A stretch of 51,216 bases of DNA from Deltaproteobacteria bacterium (GTDB taxonomy: Bacteria; Desulfobacterota; Desulfobacteria; Desulfobacterales; ETH-SRB1): assembly GCA_030272815.1 (NCBI GenBank), contig JAJSZT010000019.1, positions 1 through 51,216 on the forward strand, written 5' to 3'. The position numbers and the translations under genes are program-made. The notes under the pieces are model-generated. The model searched no databases and was not told the origin of the DNA. It worked only from the letters and a program-made list of their open reading frames with translations. Numbering within the stretch: position 1 is the first letter of the stretch; each line of letters opens with the position of its first letter. Shown here in pieces: positions 15,480 through 23,750 of the stretch.

Positions 15480-15509
15480 GGCCGTGGAGAAAACTTCACG
15501 GCCTTTTTT
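15480..15509 (+). terminator. Second terminator hairpin before aroA'
   Basis: GGCCGTG (15480-15486) pairs with CACGGCC (15497-15503), then six T. Its first arm (CCGTGG, 15482-15487) could also pair with the descending arm of terminator 1 (CCACGG, 15464-15469), so the two hairpins may influence each other. It ends 24 bases before the aroA' start. Confidence 0.8.
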
Positions 15510-15532
15510 GGTTTAAAAGGGAGGAGAATATC

Positions 15533-16330
15533 ATGACAATCTTAGGCAAACATATCCGTATGGAACGTATAATCAACCGGAATACGGAAAAAACCATAAT
15601 TGTTCCTATGGATCACGGTATCTCTGTGGGCCCTATCGACGGTCTGCAGAATATGAAGAGTATTATACAAAAGGTGGCTGAAGGAGGCGCTAATGCCATT
15701 GTTGAACACAAAGGGCTTGTTGGTGAAGGCCATCGCGGCAAAGGTAATGACGTAGGCCTCATAATACATCTGTCCGGCTCAACAGCTCTATCACCTTATC
15801 CCAATGCCAAAACTCTTGTCTGCTCAGTAGAAGAAGCTGTCAAACTCGGTGCAGATGCTGTTTCCATACATGTAAACTTAGGTGATGCCGGTGAAAAGGA
15901 AATGCTGAATGATTTCGGCAAAGTCGCCTATGAGGCACGCACATGGGGCATGCCCCTTCTTGCGATGATCTATCCCAGGGGCGAAAAGATAAAGGACGAG
16001 TATGACGTTAAGGTCATCAAACACGCTGCCAGAGTTGGAAATGAGATGGGAGCGGATATCGTTAAGGTTTCGTACTCAGGTTCAACAGATAGTTTCAGAG
16101 AAGTTGTTGAAGGCTGTTCTGTACCTGTGGTAATTGCAGGCGGAGCCAAAATGGACTCGGATCAGGAAATACTGGAAATGGTAAAAGGCTCAATTGATGC
16201 TGGAGGTGCCGGTGTTTCCATAGGTCGAAATGTTTTTCAGCATAGAGATCCAAAACAAATGGTGCAAGCTATTTCAGCCATTGTAAATGATAAGAGCAGC
16301 GTGGAAGATGCCTTGAAAATTTTAGAATAG
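15533..16330 (+). CDS. 2-amino-3,7-dideoxy-D-threo-hept-6-ulosonate synthase (AroA')
   Basis: Class I aldolase-family enzyme that joins 6-deoxy-5-ketofructose 1-phosphate with aspartate semialdehyde, the first step of the archaeal-type route to 3-dehydroquinate. Visible blocks are [17 protein letters not shown] at the N-terminus, the catalytic Lys region [10 protein letters not shown], and the phosphate-binding [11 protein letters not shown] and [11 protein letters not shown]. The 265-residue length is right. GGGAGGAG lies upstream of the ATG. First structural gene of the operon, directly behind the attenuator. Members of this family elsewhere act as fructose-bisphosphate aldolases, but adjacency to aroB' makes the aromatic role much more likely. 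Confidence 0.92.
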   Translation: MTILGKHIRMERIINRNTEKTIIVPMDHGISVGPIDGLQNMKSIIQKVAEGGANAIVEHKGLVGEGHRGKGNDVGLIIHLSGSTALSPYPNAKTLVCSVEEAVKLGADAVSIHVNLGDAGEKEMLNDFGKVAYEARTWGMPLLAMIYPRGEKIKDEYDVKVIKHAARVGNEMGADIVKVSYSGSTDSFREVVEGCSVPVVIAGGAKMDSDQEILEMVKGSIDAGGAGVSIGRNVFQHRDPKQMVQAISAIVNDKSSVEDALKILE

Positions 16331-16332
16331 TT

Positions 16333-16394
16333 GTAACAGGTTACGGTTTACGGTTGATCAAAACATAAAACTGTTAACTGTAAACCGACAACCG
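16333..16394. repeat. Inverted-repeat element of the GTTTACGG/TTGATCAAAACA type
   Basis: Left arm GTAACAGGTTACGGTTTACGG faces right arm AACTGTTAACTGTAAACCG around TTGATCAAAACATAA. The element lies between aroA' and aroB' inside the operon and would fold in the transcript. Relatives lie at 19359, 24470 and 29683. Confidence 0.75.
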
Positions 16395-16413
16395 ATTTGT
16401 TGGAGGTAACATA

Positions 16414-17406
16414 ATGCGAAAAATCTGGGTAAAAGTGGATCCCTGGGATAAGAAAATGGTAACAACTGCCCTTGAAGGCGGGGCTGACGGCATAATGGTA
16501 CCACAGGGATTTACCGGTAAAGTAAAAGAACTGGGCAGAATTCAGACAATTTCAGAGGACGGCGACTTAAAGACAGGCGAAGATGTAATATTTTTTACAA
16601 TTAAAAGCGGAAAAGACGAAGAAGAAATAGTAAAGCTCAGCCAGAATAAAAAAGTTATTCTTCAATGCAGTGACTGGACAATAATACCTCTGGAAAACTT
16701 AATAGCAAAAGGAGCTGAAGTTATTGCTCAGGTTAATAGTTTTGAAGATGCCCAAACCGCTTTCGGCATTCTGGAAAAAGGTGTAAATCATATCCTTTTT
16801 CATACAAAAGACCCGCTTGAATTGAAAAAAGCCCTTTCTCAATTGAGATCACTGGAAGACAAAACTCCTCTTGAAACAGCCAGAATTGTGGAAGTAATTC
16901 CTGTCGGAATGGGTGACAGAGTCTGTATTGATACATGCACCTCAATGACTCCCGGGCAGGGCATGCTGATTGGAAACAGCAGCAGTGCATTGTTTCTGGT
17001 TCATTCGGAAAGTATTTTCAATCCGTATGTGTCCCCCAGGCCTTTCAGGGTAAATGCAGGGCCGGTTCACGCATATACAAGGGTTCCCGGCGACAAAACC
17101 AAGTATCTTTCAGATCTTTCAGCAGGAGATCAGGTAATGATCGTCGATTTCAAGGGCAACACGACAGTTGGTATTGTGGGCCGCCTGAAAATTGAGAAAC
17201 GACCATTAATGCTGGTTAAGGCGGTTGTTGGCGACAAGCAGATATCTACTATTCTTCAGAATGCGGAAACAATTCGCTTGACCGATCCTGAAGGAAAAGC
17301 AGTATCAGTTGTAGCCCTGAAACCAGGAGATGAAGTTCTTGTGGCGATCGAGGAAGGCGGCAGGCATTTCGGACATAAAATTGAAGAAACAATTACGGAA
17401 AAGTAA
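16414..17406 (+). CDS. 3-dehydroquinate synthase II (AroB')
   Basis: Archaeal-type enzyme that oxidatively deaminates and cyclises the AroA' product to 3-dehydroquinate using NAD+, bypassing DAHP and classic AroB. Signature stretches are MRKIWVKVDPWDKKMVTTAL, VEVIPVGMGDRVCIDTC, SNSSALFLVHSESI-like text (GNSSSALFLVHSES) and FRVNAGPVHAYTRVPGDKTKYLSDL. Length 330 residues, normal for the family. TTGGAGG precedes the ATG. Paired with AroA', it shows that this organism begins aromatic synthesis from aspartate semialdehyde. Confidence 0.93.
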   Translation: MRKIWVKVDPWDKKMVTTALEGGADGIMVPQGFTGKVKELGRIQTISEDGDLKTGEDVIFFTIKSGKDEEEIVKLSQNKKVILQCSDWTIIPLENLIAKGAEVIAQVNSFEDAQTAFGILEKGVNHILFHTKDPLELKKALSQLRSLEDKTPLETARIVEVIPVGMGDRVCIDTCTSMTPGQGMLIGNSSSALFLVHSESIFNPYVSPRPFRVNAGPVHAYTRVPGDKTKYLSDLSAGDQVMIVDFKGNTTVGIVGRLKIEKRPLMLVKAVVGDKQISTILQNAETIRLTDPEGKAVSVVALKPGDEVLVAIEEGGRHFGHKIEETITEK

Positions 17407-17410
17407 TATC

Positions 17411-18517
17411 ATGGCAAATTCCGAAAATACTAAAAACAATGACTCAACTCCAAAAATTGATACACTGCGGAAATCCATAGATGATATTGACGACAATATT
17501 CTTGATCTTATCAACAGAAGGCTTCTGCTTGCAAAGGACATTGGAAAAATCAAGCAAGAAAAAAATGAACAGATTTTCGACAGTGCTCGTGAAACAACAA
17601 TTATCAAAAGGCTTTCAAGTATCAACAAAGGCCCCCTGATTAATACTACACTCAGTCATATATTCACCGAGATATTTGCGTCGTCCCGTGAAATTCAAAA
17701 GCCGCAGCTTGTAACATATCTTGGGCCTGAGGCCACTTTCACCCATATTGCCGCTATTAAGCATTTCGGACGCAGTGTGTCATTTGTTCCACAGCCGAGT
17801 ATCCGGGACATATTTTCCGAAGTTGAAAAAGGTGCATGCAATTACGGTGTTACACCTGTTGAAAATTCCATAGAGGGGGCTGTAAATTATACCCTGGACC
17901 TCTTCTTTGAATCCAATCTAAAAATATGTGCTGAATTATATCTTAATATCTCTTTGGATCTTTTATCAAAAACAGGGAACTTAGATGATATCAAGGTAAT
18001 ATATTCGCATCCTCAACCAATCGGGCAGTGTCGAGGATGGCTCAGAAAAAATTTGCCTGAAATTGCGCCGGAAGAATGCAGCAGTACGGCTTATGCAGCC
18101 CAAAAAGCCGCTGAAAATTCAGAAGCAGCCGCAATTGCAAGTAGTGAAGCAGCAAGATTGTATAATTTGCAAATAGTTGCATCTAAAATTGAGGATTTTT
18201 CAAGAAATATAACCAGATTTCTGGTAATTGGGCGAGATGAAATCCACATGACAGGAAACGATAAAACATCAATTATGTTCGCAAGTTCTCACGTTCCAGG
18301 AGCTCTCTACAGAGTCCTGGAGCCAATTGCAAAATCTGGAATAAACATGCTTAAGCTTGAGTCGAGGCCAACAAAACACGAAAACTGGAGCTACTTTTTC
18401 TTTGTTGATTTAGAGGGACATATCGAAGATCCAAAAGTTCAAGATACAGTATCAAAAATGAAAAATCTCTGCCAGTACCTTAAATTGCTTGGTTCATATC
18501 CAAAGTTTCAGGATTAA
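17411..18517 (+). CDS. pheA: Bifunctional chorismate mutase / prephenate dehydratase
   Basis: Makes phenylpyruvate from chorismate. Residues about 15-100 are an AroQ-type chorismate mutase (LRKSIDDIDDNILDLINRRL), residues about 105-285 the dehydratase (LGPEATFTHIAA, GVTPVENSIEGAVNYTLDL, ITRFLVIG) and residues about 300-368 an ACT domain with KLESRP, the phenylalanine-binding motif, so feedback inhibition by Phe is expected. The ATG at 17411 lies five bases after the aroB' stop; an upstream open frame to 17330 overlaps aroB' and was not used. Presence here explains Phe codons in the leader peptide. Confidence 0.95.
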   Translation: MANSENTKNNDSTPKIDTLRKSIDDIDDNILDLINRRLLLAKDIGKIKQEKNEQIFDSARETTIIKRLSSINKGPLINTTLSHIFTEIFASSREIQKPQLVTYLGPEATFTHIAAIKHFGRSVSFVPQPSIRDIFSEVEKGACNYGVTPVENSIEGAVNYTLDLFFESNLKICAELYLNISLDLLSKTGNLDDIKVIYSHPQPIGQCRGWLRKNLPEIAPEECSSTAYAAQKAAENSEAAAIASSEAARLYNLQIVASKIEDFSRNITRFLVIGRDEIHMTGNDKTSIMFASSHVPGALYRVLEPIAKSGINMLKLESRPTKHENWSYFFFVDLEGHIEDPKVQDTVSKMKNLCQYLKLLGSYPKFQD

Positions 18518-18541
18518 TACAAAGAGAAAGGAAATAACTAT

Positions 18542-19351
18542 ATGGATATTGATGCGAACACTTCACTTTTTTGCGTTATTGGAGATCCGATATCTCACAG
18601 TCTTAGTCCTGTTATGCATAACAGTGCATTTGCCGATATAGGATATAAAGGAGTTTATCTTGCATTTAATGTTAAAGACGTGGCTTCAGCCGTTGCTGGA
18701 ATAAGGGGACTTGGCATAAAAGGCGTTAGTGTCACTATACCGCACAAGCTGACTGTAATGGAATTTTTAGATGAAATAGATGAAAGCGCTATAAAGATTG
18801 GAGCTGTTAATACTATAATTAACAAACAAGCTAAACTTTTGGGTAGTAATACAGACTATCTCGGCGCCACAAACGCTCTGCTGGAAAAAACAAGTATCAA
18901 AGACAAAGATGTTATAATAATAGGAGCCGGCGGCGCTGCACGTGCAATTGGGTATGGTATATTATCCGAAGGCGGCAGGTTAACCATTGTAAATATAATA
19001 GAAGATGAAGGGAAACAACTGGCAAGAGATCTTGGTGTGGAATATTATCCATTGCAGGAGTATAAAGATTATAACTGTCAAATACTTATTAATGCGACAC
19101 CTATTGGGATGGATCCAAATATTGACGAAATGCCAATAAAAAAAGAGTATCTGCAAAAAGATATGGTTGTAATGGATATTGTTTATAATCCCCTGAAAAC
19201 CCGGCTTTTAAAAGAGGCTGAAGACATCGGCTGCATTACAATAGGCGGAGTTTCAATGTTTGTTCACCAGGGTGTTGCCCAGTTTGAATTATGGACGGGA
19301 AAAAAAGCTCCTGTTGATGTTATGAGAAAAACCGTGCTGGATGCTCTTTAA
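18542..19351 (+). CDS. aroE: Shikimate dehydrogenase
   Basis: NADPH-dependent reduction of 3-dehydroshikimate. Substrate-binding SHSLSPVMHNSAF, catalytic Lys in VTIPHKLTVMEFLD, NTDYLGA, and the dinucleotide-binding loop GAGGAARAIGYG are all present. The 269-residue length is typical. AGAGAAAGGAAA lies upstream of the start. No 3-dehydroquinate dehydratase (aroD/aroQ) accompanies it in the operon, so that step must be encoded elsewhere. Confidence 0.96.
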   Translation: MDIDANTSLFCVIGDPISHSLSPVMHNSAFADIGYKGVYLAFNVKDVASAVAGIRGLGIKGVSVTIPHKLTVMEFLDEIDESAIKIGAVNTIINKQAKLLGSNTDYLGATNALLEKTSIKDKDVIIIGAGGAARAIGYGILSEGGRLTIVNIIEDEGKQLARDLGVEYYPLQEYKDYNCQILINATPIGMDPNIDEMPIKKEYLQKDMVVMDIVYNPLKTRLLKEAEDIGCITIGGVSMFVHQGVAQFELWTGKKAPVDVMRKTVLDAL

Positions 19352-19358
19352 AAAACAT

Positions 19359-19443
19359 AACAGTTTACGGTTCACGGTTTACGGTTCACGGTTGCTTAAA
19401 ACATAAAACTGTTAACTGTAAACCGATAACCGACAACCGTTAC
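19359..19443. repeat. Inverted-repeat element between aroE and aroA
   Basis: Left arm AACAGTTTACGGTTCACGGT faces GTAAACCGATAACCG on the right around TTAAAACATAAAACTG. It ends three bases before the aroA start codon and thus occupies the place of its ribosome-binding site. Confidence 0.78.
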
Positions 19444-19445
19444 TT

Positions 19446-20714
19446 ATGATTGAAATTAAGACACAAAAAATAAAAAACAGTGAAGTTAACGTTCCAGGGT
19501 CAAAGAGTTATACCCACAGAATTCTTATAGCAGCAGGTCTTTCCGATGGAGTCTGCAATATAATAAATTGCTTAAAAAGTGAAGACACCCTGCTCACCCT
19601 GAACGCTCTGAAGCAATTAGGCGTAAGAATAGATGAAGACGAAGAGAAAGTTGTAGTACATGGCTCTAAAGGATTGCTAAAACCTTGTAAGGATCCAATC
19701 TATCTTGCTAATTCCGGAACGTCAATGCGTCTTTTAACCGGAATTGTTGCAATTGGGGATGGCACATATACACTTACAGGCACAAAACGTATGTTTGAAA
19801 GGCCGATACAGGATCTTTTAGACGGTCTGAATCAGATAGGTGTTGAAGCATTTGCCGTCAATGCCAATGGATGCCCTCCAATAAAAATCAAGGGCGGCAA
19901 AATAGATGGCGGTCATGTGGACATTAATTGCAGTATAAGCAGTCAGTATCTTTCTTCACTGCTCTTAATGGCACCATATACTGATAAAGGCCTTGAAATA
20001 ACTGTAATCAGGGGACCGGTTTCCAAGCCTTATATTGATATGACTGTCGATATTATGACGAGGCTCGGGGTCAAGGTTGTTCGAGACGGATACAGCAGTT
20101 TTAATGTCCCTGGAAATCAAATATACAAGGCAGGCAATTATTATGTTGAACCGGATTGTTCCCAGGCTGGATACTTCTGGGCTGCCGCTGCTATAAGCGG
20201 TGCAAAGATAAAAGTTAAAGGAATATCAAAAAACTCAAGTCAGGGCGATGTGCGTTTTGCAGATGTTCTGGAAGAAATGGGTTGTAAGGTATTTCATGAA
20301 AATGACGGCATTTCCGTGTGCGGGGATAAACTCTCGGCCATTGAGGTTGATATGGCCAACATGCCGGATATAGTTCCTACTCTTGCTGTTGTTGCGGCTT
20401 TTGCCAGAGGAACAACCATTATAAAAAATGTTGCACATTTAAGAGAAAAAGAATGCGATCGTTTAGGTTCTGTAGCAACAGAACTTTCAAAGATGGGAAT
20501 TGAAGCAAATACAACTAAAAATGGTTTGGTTATAAAAGGTGGAAAGCCGGTTGGAGCAGAAATTAACACATACAATGATCATCGGATAGCCATGAGTTTT
20601 GCTGTTGCGGGCCTTGTTGTTCCCGGCATCAAAATAAAAGATGAAAAATGTGTCAAAAAATCTTTCCCTGAATTCTGGAATGTCTTTGAAGGGCTTTACC
20701 CGAATTTCTCATGA
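19446..20714 (+). CDS. aroA: 3-phosphoshikimate 1-carboxyvinyltransferase (EPSP synthase)
   Basis: Joins shikimate 3-phosphate and PEP. VPGSKSYTHRILIAAGLS, the LANSGTSMRLLTG block, CSISSQYLSSLLLMAPY and the C-terminal LREKECDRLGSVATEL and YNDHRIAMSFAVAGL are typical. Length 422 residues. The ATG follows the inverted-repeat element directly and has no recognisable Shine-Dalgarno sequence (CAACCGTTACTT), so translation may be weak or depend on structure in the repeat. Confidence 0.96.
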   Translation: MIEIKTQKIKNSEVNVPGSKSYTHRILIAAGLSDGVCNIINCLKSEDTLLTLNALKQLGVRIDEDEEKVVVHGSKGLLKPCKDPIYLANSGTSMRLLTGIVAIGDGTYTLTGTKRMFERPIQDLLDGLNQIGVEAFAVNANGCPPIKIKGGKIDGGHVDINCSISSQYLSSLLLMAPYTDKGLEITVIRGPVSKPYIDMTVDIMTRLGVKVVRDGYSSFNVPGNQIYKAGNYYVEPDCSQAGYFWAAAAISGAKIKVKGISKNSSQGDVRFADVLEEMGCKVFHENDGISVCGDKLSAIEVDMANMPDIVPTLAVVAAFARGTTIIKNVAHLREKECDRLGSVATELSKMGIEANTTKNGLVIKGGKPVGAEINTYNDHRIAMSFAVAGLVVPGIKIKDEKCVKKSFPEFWNVFEGLYPNFS

Positions 20715-20828
20715 GCAACTCATAAAACGATTCATAAGTAATTGCATTATTGTAAATTATTAGTAGCTTTGTTTTATGAGCCATACAACACCTTGAAGAT
20801 GGTATTTATAATAAAAAATATAAGTTGC

Positions 20829-20918
20829 TCACCCTTCGGGCAAGCCTATTTCACCGCATCCGCTGTGTTGCAAGCCATTTGCAGTGAACTACCACAGCTT
20901 CATGGCCTGCGCCTTGCG
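20829..20918 (-). repeat. Dispersed repeat, copy 2 (inverted), between aroA and aroK
   Basis: Minus-strand reading gives GCAAGGCGCAGGCCATGAAG and later GCTTGCAACACAGCGGATG and GCCCGAAGGGTGAGC, collinear with 11219-11306. It sits in the 247-base gap between aroA and aroK within the operon. Plus-strand frames through it (for example from 20884) are artefacts that extend aroK upstream. Confidence 0.6.
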
Positions 20919-20961
20919 TTTGCGGCAAACTAAGCTTGTGAGGAAGTACGGGGTGCAAATA

Positions 20962-21531
20962 ATGAATATCTATTTAATAGGATACAGGTGTACAGGAAAA
21001 TCTTCAGTAGGAAAATCTCTTGCTAAAATACTCGGATGGTCTTTTCTAGATGCCGATGTTGAACTTGTTAAAGAATACAAGATAACTATTTCCGAAATTG
21101 TGGCTACAGGGGGCTGGGAATCATTTCGAAAAAAAGAAAAGCATGTATTGAAAAGACTTAGTTCTCTTGACAAACACGTGATAGCAACAGGAGGCGGAGC
21201 TATCCTTGATGAAGAAAATGTAAAAAATATGAAAAAAAGCGGAGTCAGTATCTGGTTAAGAGCAACACCTGAAACTGTCAAGGACAGGATTTTAAAGGAT
21301 GAAACTACGGAAGATTCACGCCCATCTTTAACATCAAAAGGGCTTATGGAAGAGATCGAAGAAACCCTTATATACCGGAATCCCTTTTATGAAAAGGCAA
21401 TGGACTTTTCTGTGGATACAGATAATATTGATATAGAGAATGTATGTCTTGCAGTGCAAAAAAAACTTGATGGAACAGGGGTCGGGAATCAGGGAAAAAA
21501 TGAACATCGAACATCGAACGTCCAACGTTGA
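20962..21531 (+). CDS. aroK: Shikimate kinase
   Basis: Phosphorylates shikimate at O3. The P-loop is GYRCTGKSSVGKSLA, followed by the DADVELVKEYKITISEI region, the VIATGGGAIL block and the R-x-RP lid (EDSRPSLT). The ATG at 20962 gives the usual N-terminus (MNIYLIGYR); the frame is open to 20884 through a repeat. The last 13 or so residues (NQGKNEHRTSNVQR) are translated from the inverted-repeat element that starts at 21501, so the native C-terminus has been replaced or extended by it. Confidence 0.95.
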   Translation: MNIYLIGYRCTGKSSVGKSLAKILGWSFLDADVELVKEYKITISEIVATGGWESFRKKEKHVLKRLSSLDKHVIATGGGAILDEENVKNMKKSGVSIWLRATPETVKDRILKDETTEDSRPSLTSKGLMEEIEETLIYRNPFYEKAMDFSVDTDNIDIENVCLAVQKKLDGTGVGNQGKNEHRTSNVQR

Positions 21532-21627
21532 ACATCGAATGATGAAATCGCTTCGCTCCGCCAGTTTATAAATTGTCAGAATACCTTATTCAAAATTCGA
21601 TGTTGGATGTTCGATGTTGGACGTTCA
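21501..21627. mobile_element. Inverted-repeat element (GAACATCGAACGTCC type), emptied copy
   Basis: Left arm TGAACATCGAACATCGAACG and onward (21501-21540) faces right arm ending GATGTTGGACGTTCA (21592-21627). The centre is about 50 bases and begins GATGAAATCGCTTCGCTCCG, matching GATGTCGCTCCGCTCC at the same place in the copy at 40658-40926. It overlaps the 3' end of aroK and precedes aroC. Confidence 0.75.
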
Positions 21628-21651
21628 TCTTAGCACTTCTGGGGAGTAAAT

Positions 21652-22713
21652 ATGCCTGGTAGCACTTTTGGAAAGATGTTTAAAATAACGACATGGGGTG
21701 AATCTCATGGGGAAGCTGTCGGCGTTGTAATTGATGGTTGCCCTCCAAAGATTCCCCTTAATGAGGGAATCATTCAGGCAATGCTGAACCGCAGACGTCC
21801 AGGCATGTCGGTTGCAAGTACAAGTCGAAAGGAACCTGATTCAGCTATTATTATGTCAGGCGTATTTGACGGCTTTACAACCGGCACTCCTATTATGATT
21901 ATGGTTAAAAATAAGGATGCTGATTCAAAGGCTTACGAGCCTTATGCGGATCTCTTTCGTCCCGGACATGGAGATATAACATATCTGGCTAAATATGGCA
22001 TACGCGACTGGCGGGGAGGCGGCCGTGCCTCTGCACGAGAAACTGTTGGAAGGGTAGCGGCAGGAGCGGTTGCAAAAACTCTTCTGGAGAGAAAAAATGT
22101 CAGGATTCATGCGTACACTGTGGAACTTGGCGGGATAAAGGCAGAAAAACGCGATATAAAAGTAATGGATAAAAACATGTTTTTCTGCCCGGATATGGAT
22201 GCTGCTGAAAATATGGAAAAACGAGTTAAAAGTGTCCGGAAAAAAGGTGATTCATTAGGAGGTATTGTAGAAATAAAGGCGGAAGGTGTTCCAAAGGGTT
22301 TGGGTGATCCGGTATTTGACAAACTTGATGCAGATTTGGCAAAGGCAATAATGAGTATAGGTGCAGTAAAGGGGGTCGAGATCGGCTCCGGTTTTGAGGC
22401 TGCCTCAAAGCTTGGCTCTGAAAATAATGACCCCATAACTCCTGAAGGCTTTATAACAAACAATTCCGGAGGAATCCTTGCAGGAATATCCAACGGCGAC
22501 GATATTGTAATACGCGCAGCAGTTAAACCTATACCTTCAATTGTAATTGAACAAAACACAATTGACCGGTTCGGGAACCAAAGAACAATCTCCACAAAAG
22601 GACGTCACGATATATCGGCCATACCACGCATCAATGTTGTATGTGAAGCAATGACATGCATTGTACTTGCAGATCATTTATTAAGACAAAAAACAATATC
22701 ATGGACAGATTAA
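21652..22713 (+). CDS. aroC: Chorismate synthase
   Basis: FMN-dependent 1,4-elimination of EPSP phosphate to chorismate. Signatures GKMFKITTWGESHGEAVGVV, LNRRRPGMS, DWRGGGRASARETVGRVAAG and the C-terminal GRHDISAIPRINVVCEAM are all present. Length 353 residues, close to normal. A GGGGAG site lies before the ATG. It overlaps the tyrA start by 13 bases, indicating translational coupling. Confidence 0.97.
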   Translation: MPGSTFGKMFKITTWGESHGEAVGVVIDGCPPKIPLNEGIIQAMLNRRRPGMSVASTSRKEPDSAIIMSGVFDGFTTGTPIMIMVKNKDADSKAYEPYADLFRPGHGDITYLAKYGIRDWRGGGRASARETVGRVAAGAVAKTLLERKNVRIHAYTVELGGIKAEKRDIKVMDKNMFFCPDMDAAENMEKRVKSVRKKGDSLGGIVEIKAEGVPKGLGDPVFDKLDADLAKAIMSIGAVKGVEIGSGFEAASKLGSENNDPITPEGFITNNSGGILAGISNGDDIVIRAAVKPIPSIVIEQNTIDRFGNQRTISTKGRHDISAIPRINVVCEAMTCIVLADHLLRQKTISWTD

Positions 22714-23531
22714 ACATAGGTATAATAGGCGGGACAGGAGGCATGGGCCGCTGGTTTAAGAATTTTTTCTCTGAAGCCGGCCACAATGTTTTAATTTCCG
22801 GCAGAAAAACAGAAATCACATATGAAGATGTTACCAAAAAGTGCGATGTAGTAATCTTAAGCGTGCCTCTTGATGCAGCCATATCTATTTCCGAGGAAAT
22901 TGGCCCTGTAATGAGTCAAAATCAGCTTCTTATGGACTTCTGCTCCCTTAAAGAAAGTATTCTAAAAAATATGCTTTCTTCTACATCAGCTCAGGTAACA
23001 GGGACACATCCCCTTTTCGGTCCTTTTACTGATTCCATAAGGGGGCAAAACATAATTGTATGCCATGGAAGAGGAACTAAATGGCTTGAATGGCTTGAAG
23101 ATGAATTTACAAAAAAGGGGGCAATTGTTACGCATATGGATCCGGTTACACACGACCGGAATATGGCTGTTGTCCAGGGACTAACCCATCTTTTAACAAT
23201 CTGTCTTGGCAGAACTCTCCAAAAGTTGAACATGGCCCCTTCCGATGCTGTCTTGTATTCAACCCCTGTGTTCAGGTTAAAAATCGATCTGCTGGCACGT
23301 CTGTTTGCGCAAGATCTTGGCCTGTACACAAATCTTATAGGTAAAAACACACATGTTAAAGATGCTGTGGATACTTTTTTATCTGCTATGGATGAAGCGA
23401 AGAAATGCCTATTATCCGGTCAGGACGAAGATGGGATATTTTTTATGGAAAATATTCGAGACTTTCTCGGAGATTATTGTCAGGACGGCCTTGAGGAGAG
23501 CAATAAAATATTAAATGCTCTTTATTCATAA
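22701..23531 (+). CDS. tyrA: Prephenate dehydrogenase (archaeal-like TyrA)
   Basis: Oxidative decarboxylation of prephenate to 4-hydroxyphenylpyruvate. N-terminal dinucleotide-binding motif GIIGGTGGMGRWF, then CDVVILSVPLD, a GTHPLFGPF active-site block and a helical C-terminal domain without ACT or mutase domain. This compact form resembles the enzyme of archaea and sulfate reducers. The ATG at 22701 overlaps the aroC end; an upstream frame to 22656 was not used. Last gene of the operon; its stop overlaps by 10 bases the convergent small gene. Presence explains Tyr codons in the leader. Confidence 0.92.
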   Translation: MDRLNIGIIGGTGGMGRWFKNFFSEAGHNVLISGRKTEITYEDVTKKCDVVILSVPLDAAISISEEIGPVMSQNQLLMDFCSLKESILKNMLSSTSAQVTGTHPLFGPFTDSIRGQNIIVCHGRGTKWLEWLEDEFTKKGAIVTHMDPVTHDRNMAVVQGLTHLLTICLGRTLQKLNMAPSDAVLYSTPVFRLKIDLLARLFAQDLGLYTNLIGKNTHVKDAVDTFLSAMDEAKKCLLSGQDEDGIFFMENIRDFLGDYCQDGLEESNKILNALYS

Positions 23532-23731
23532 TTCATTACATAACCCTCAAAATCCTTTTCCAGAAGAAAACGCGATATCATTTCACTGACCTTGTCCGCA
23601 GTATCAACTCGATAAACCCCTTTCTCATCACGACCAGCCTTTTTTTTAGCATTTTCAACTATTGTCTGAAGAGATCTGGTAGTCATTTCAACATTGGCAT
23701 TTACAACAATTGTATCTTTAGAAGCACCCAT
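23522..23731 (-). CDS. Small conserved-looking protein of unknown function (69 aa)
   Basis: A 69-residue, charged, soluble protein (MGASKDTIVVNANVEMTTRS start; C-terminal FLLEKDFEGYVMNYE) that I do not recognise with confidence. AAGGAG lies upstream of the start. It follows the TetR gene by 19 bases on the same strand, so the two form an operon and it may be a target or partner of that regulator. It overlaps the convergent tyrA stop by 10 bases. Confidence 0.68.
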   Translation of the reverse strand: MGASKDTIVVNANVEMTTRSLQTIVENAKKKAGRDEKGVYRVDTADKVSEMISRFLLEKDFEGYVMNYE

Positions 23732-23750
23732 TATGTGTTTATCTCCTTTT

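Noticed and set aside
15249-15509. T-box riboswitch or TRAP-type control of the aro leader
   Set aside because: No T-box sequence (AGGGTGGNACCGCG) is present and no (G/U)AG repeats are seen; the aromatic-codon frame explains the structure better.
20884-20961. 26-residue N-terminal extension of AroK
   Set aside because: It is translated from the dispersed repeat; MNIYLIGYRCTGKS is the family start.
22107-22595. 162-residue open frame antisense to aroC
   Set aside because: Shadow of the conserved aroC coding sequence; Pro/Ser-rich with no ribosome site.
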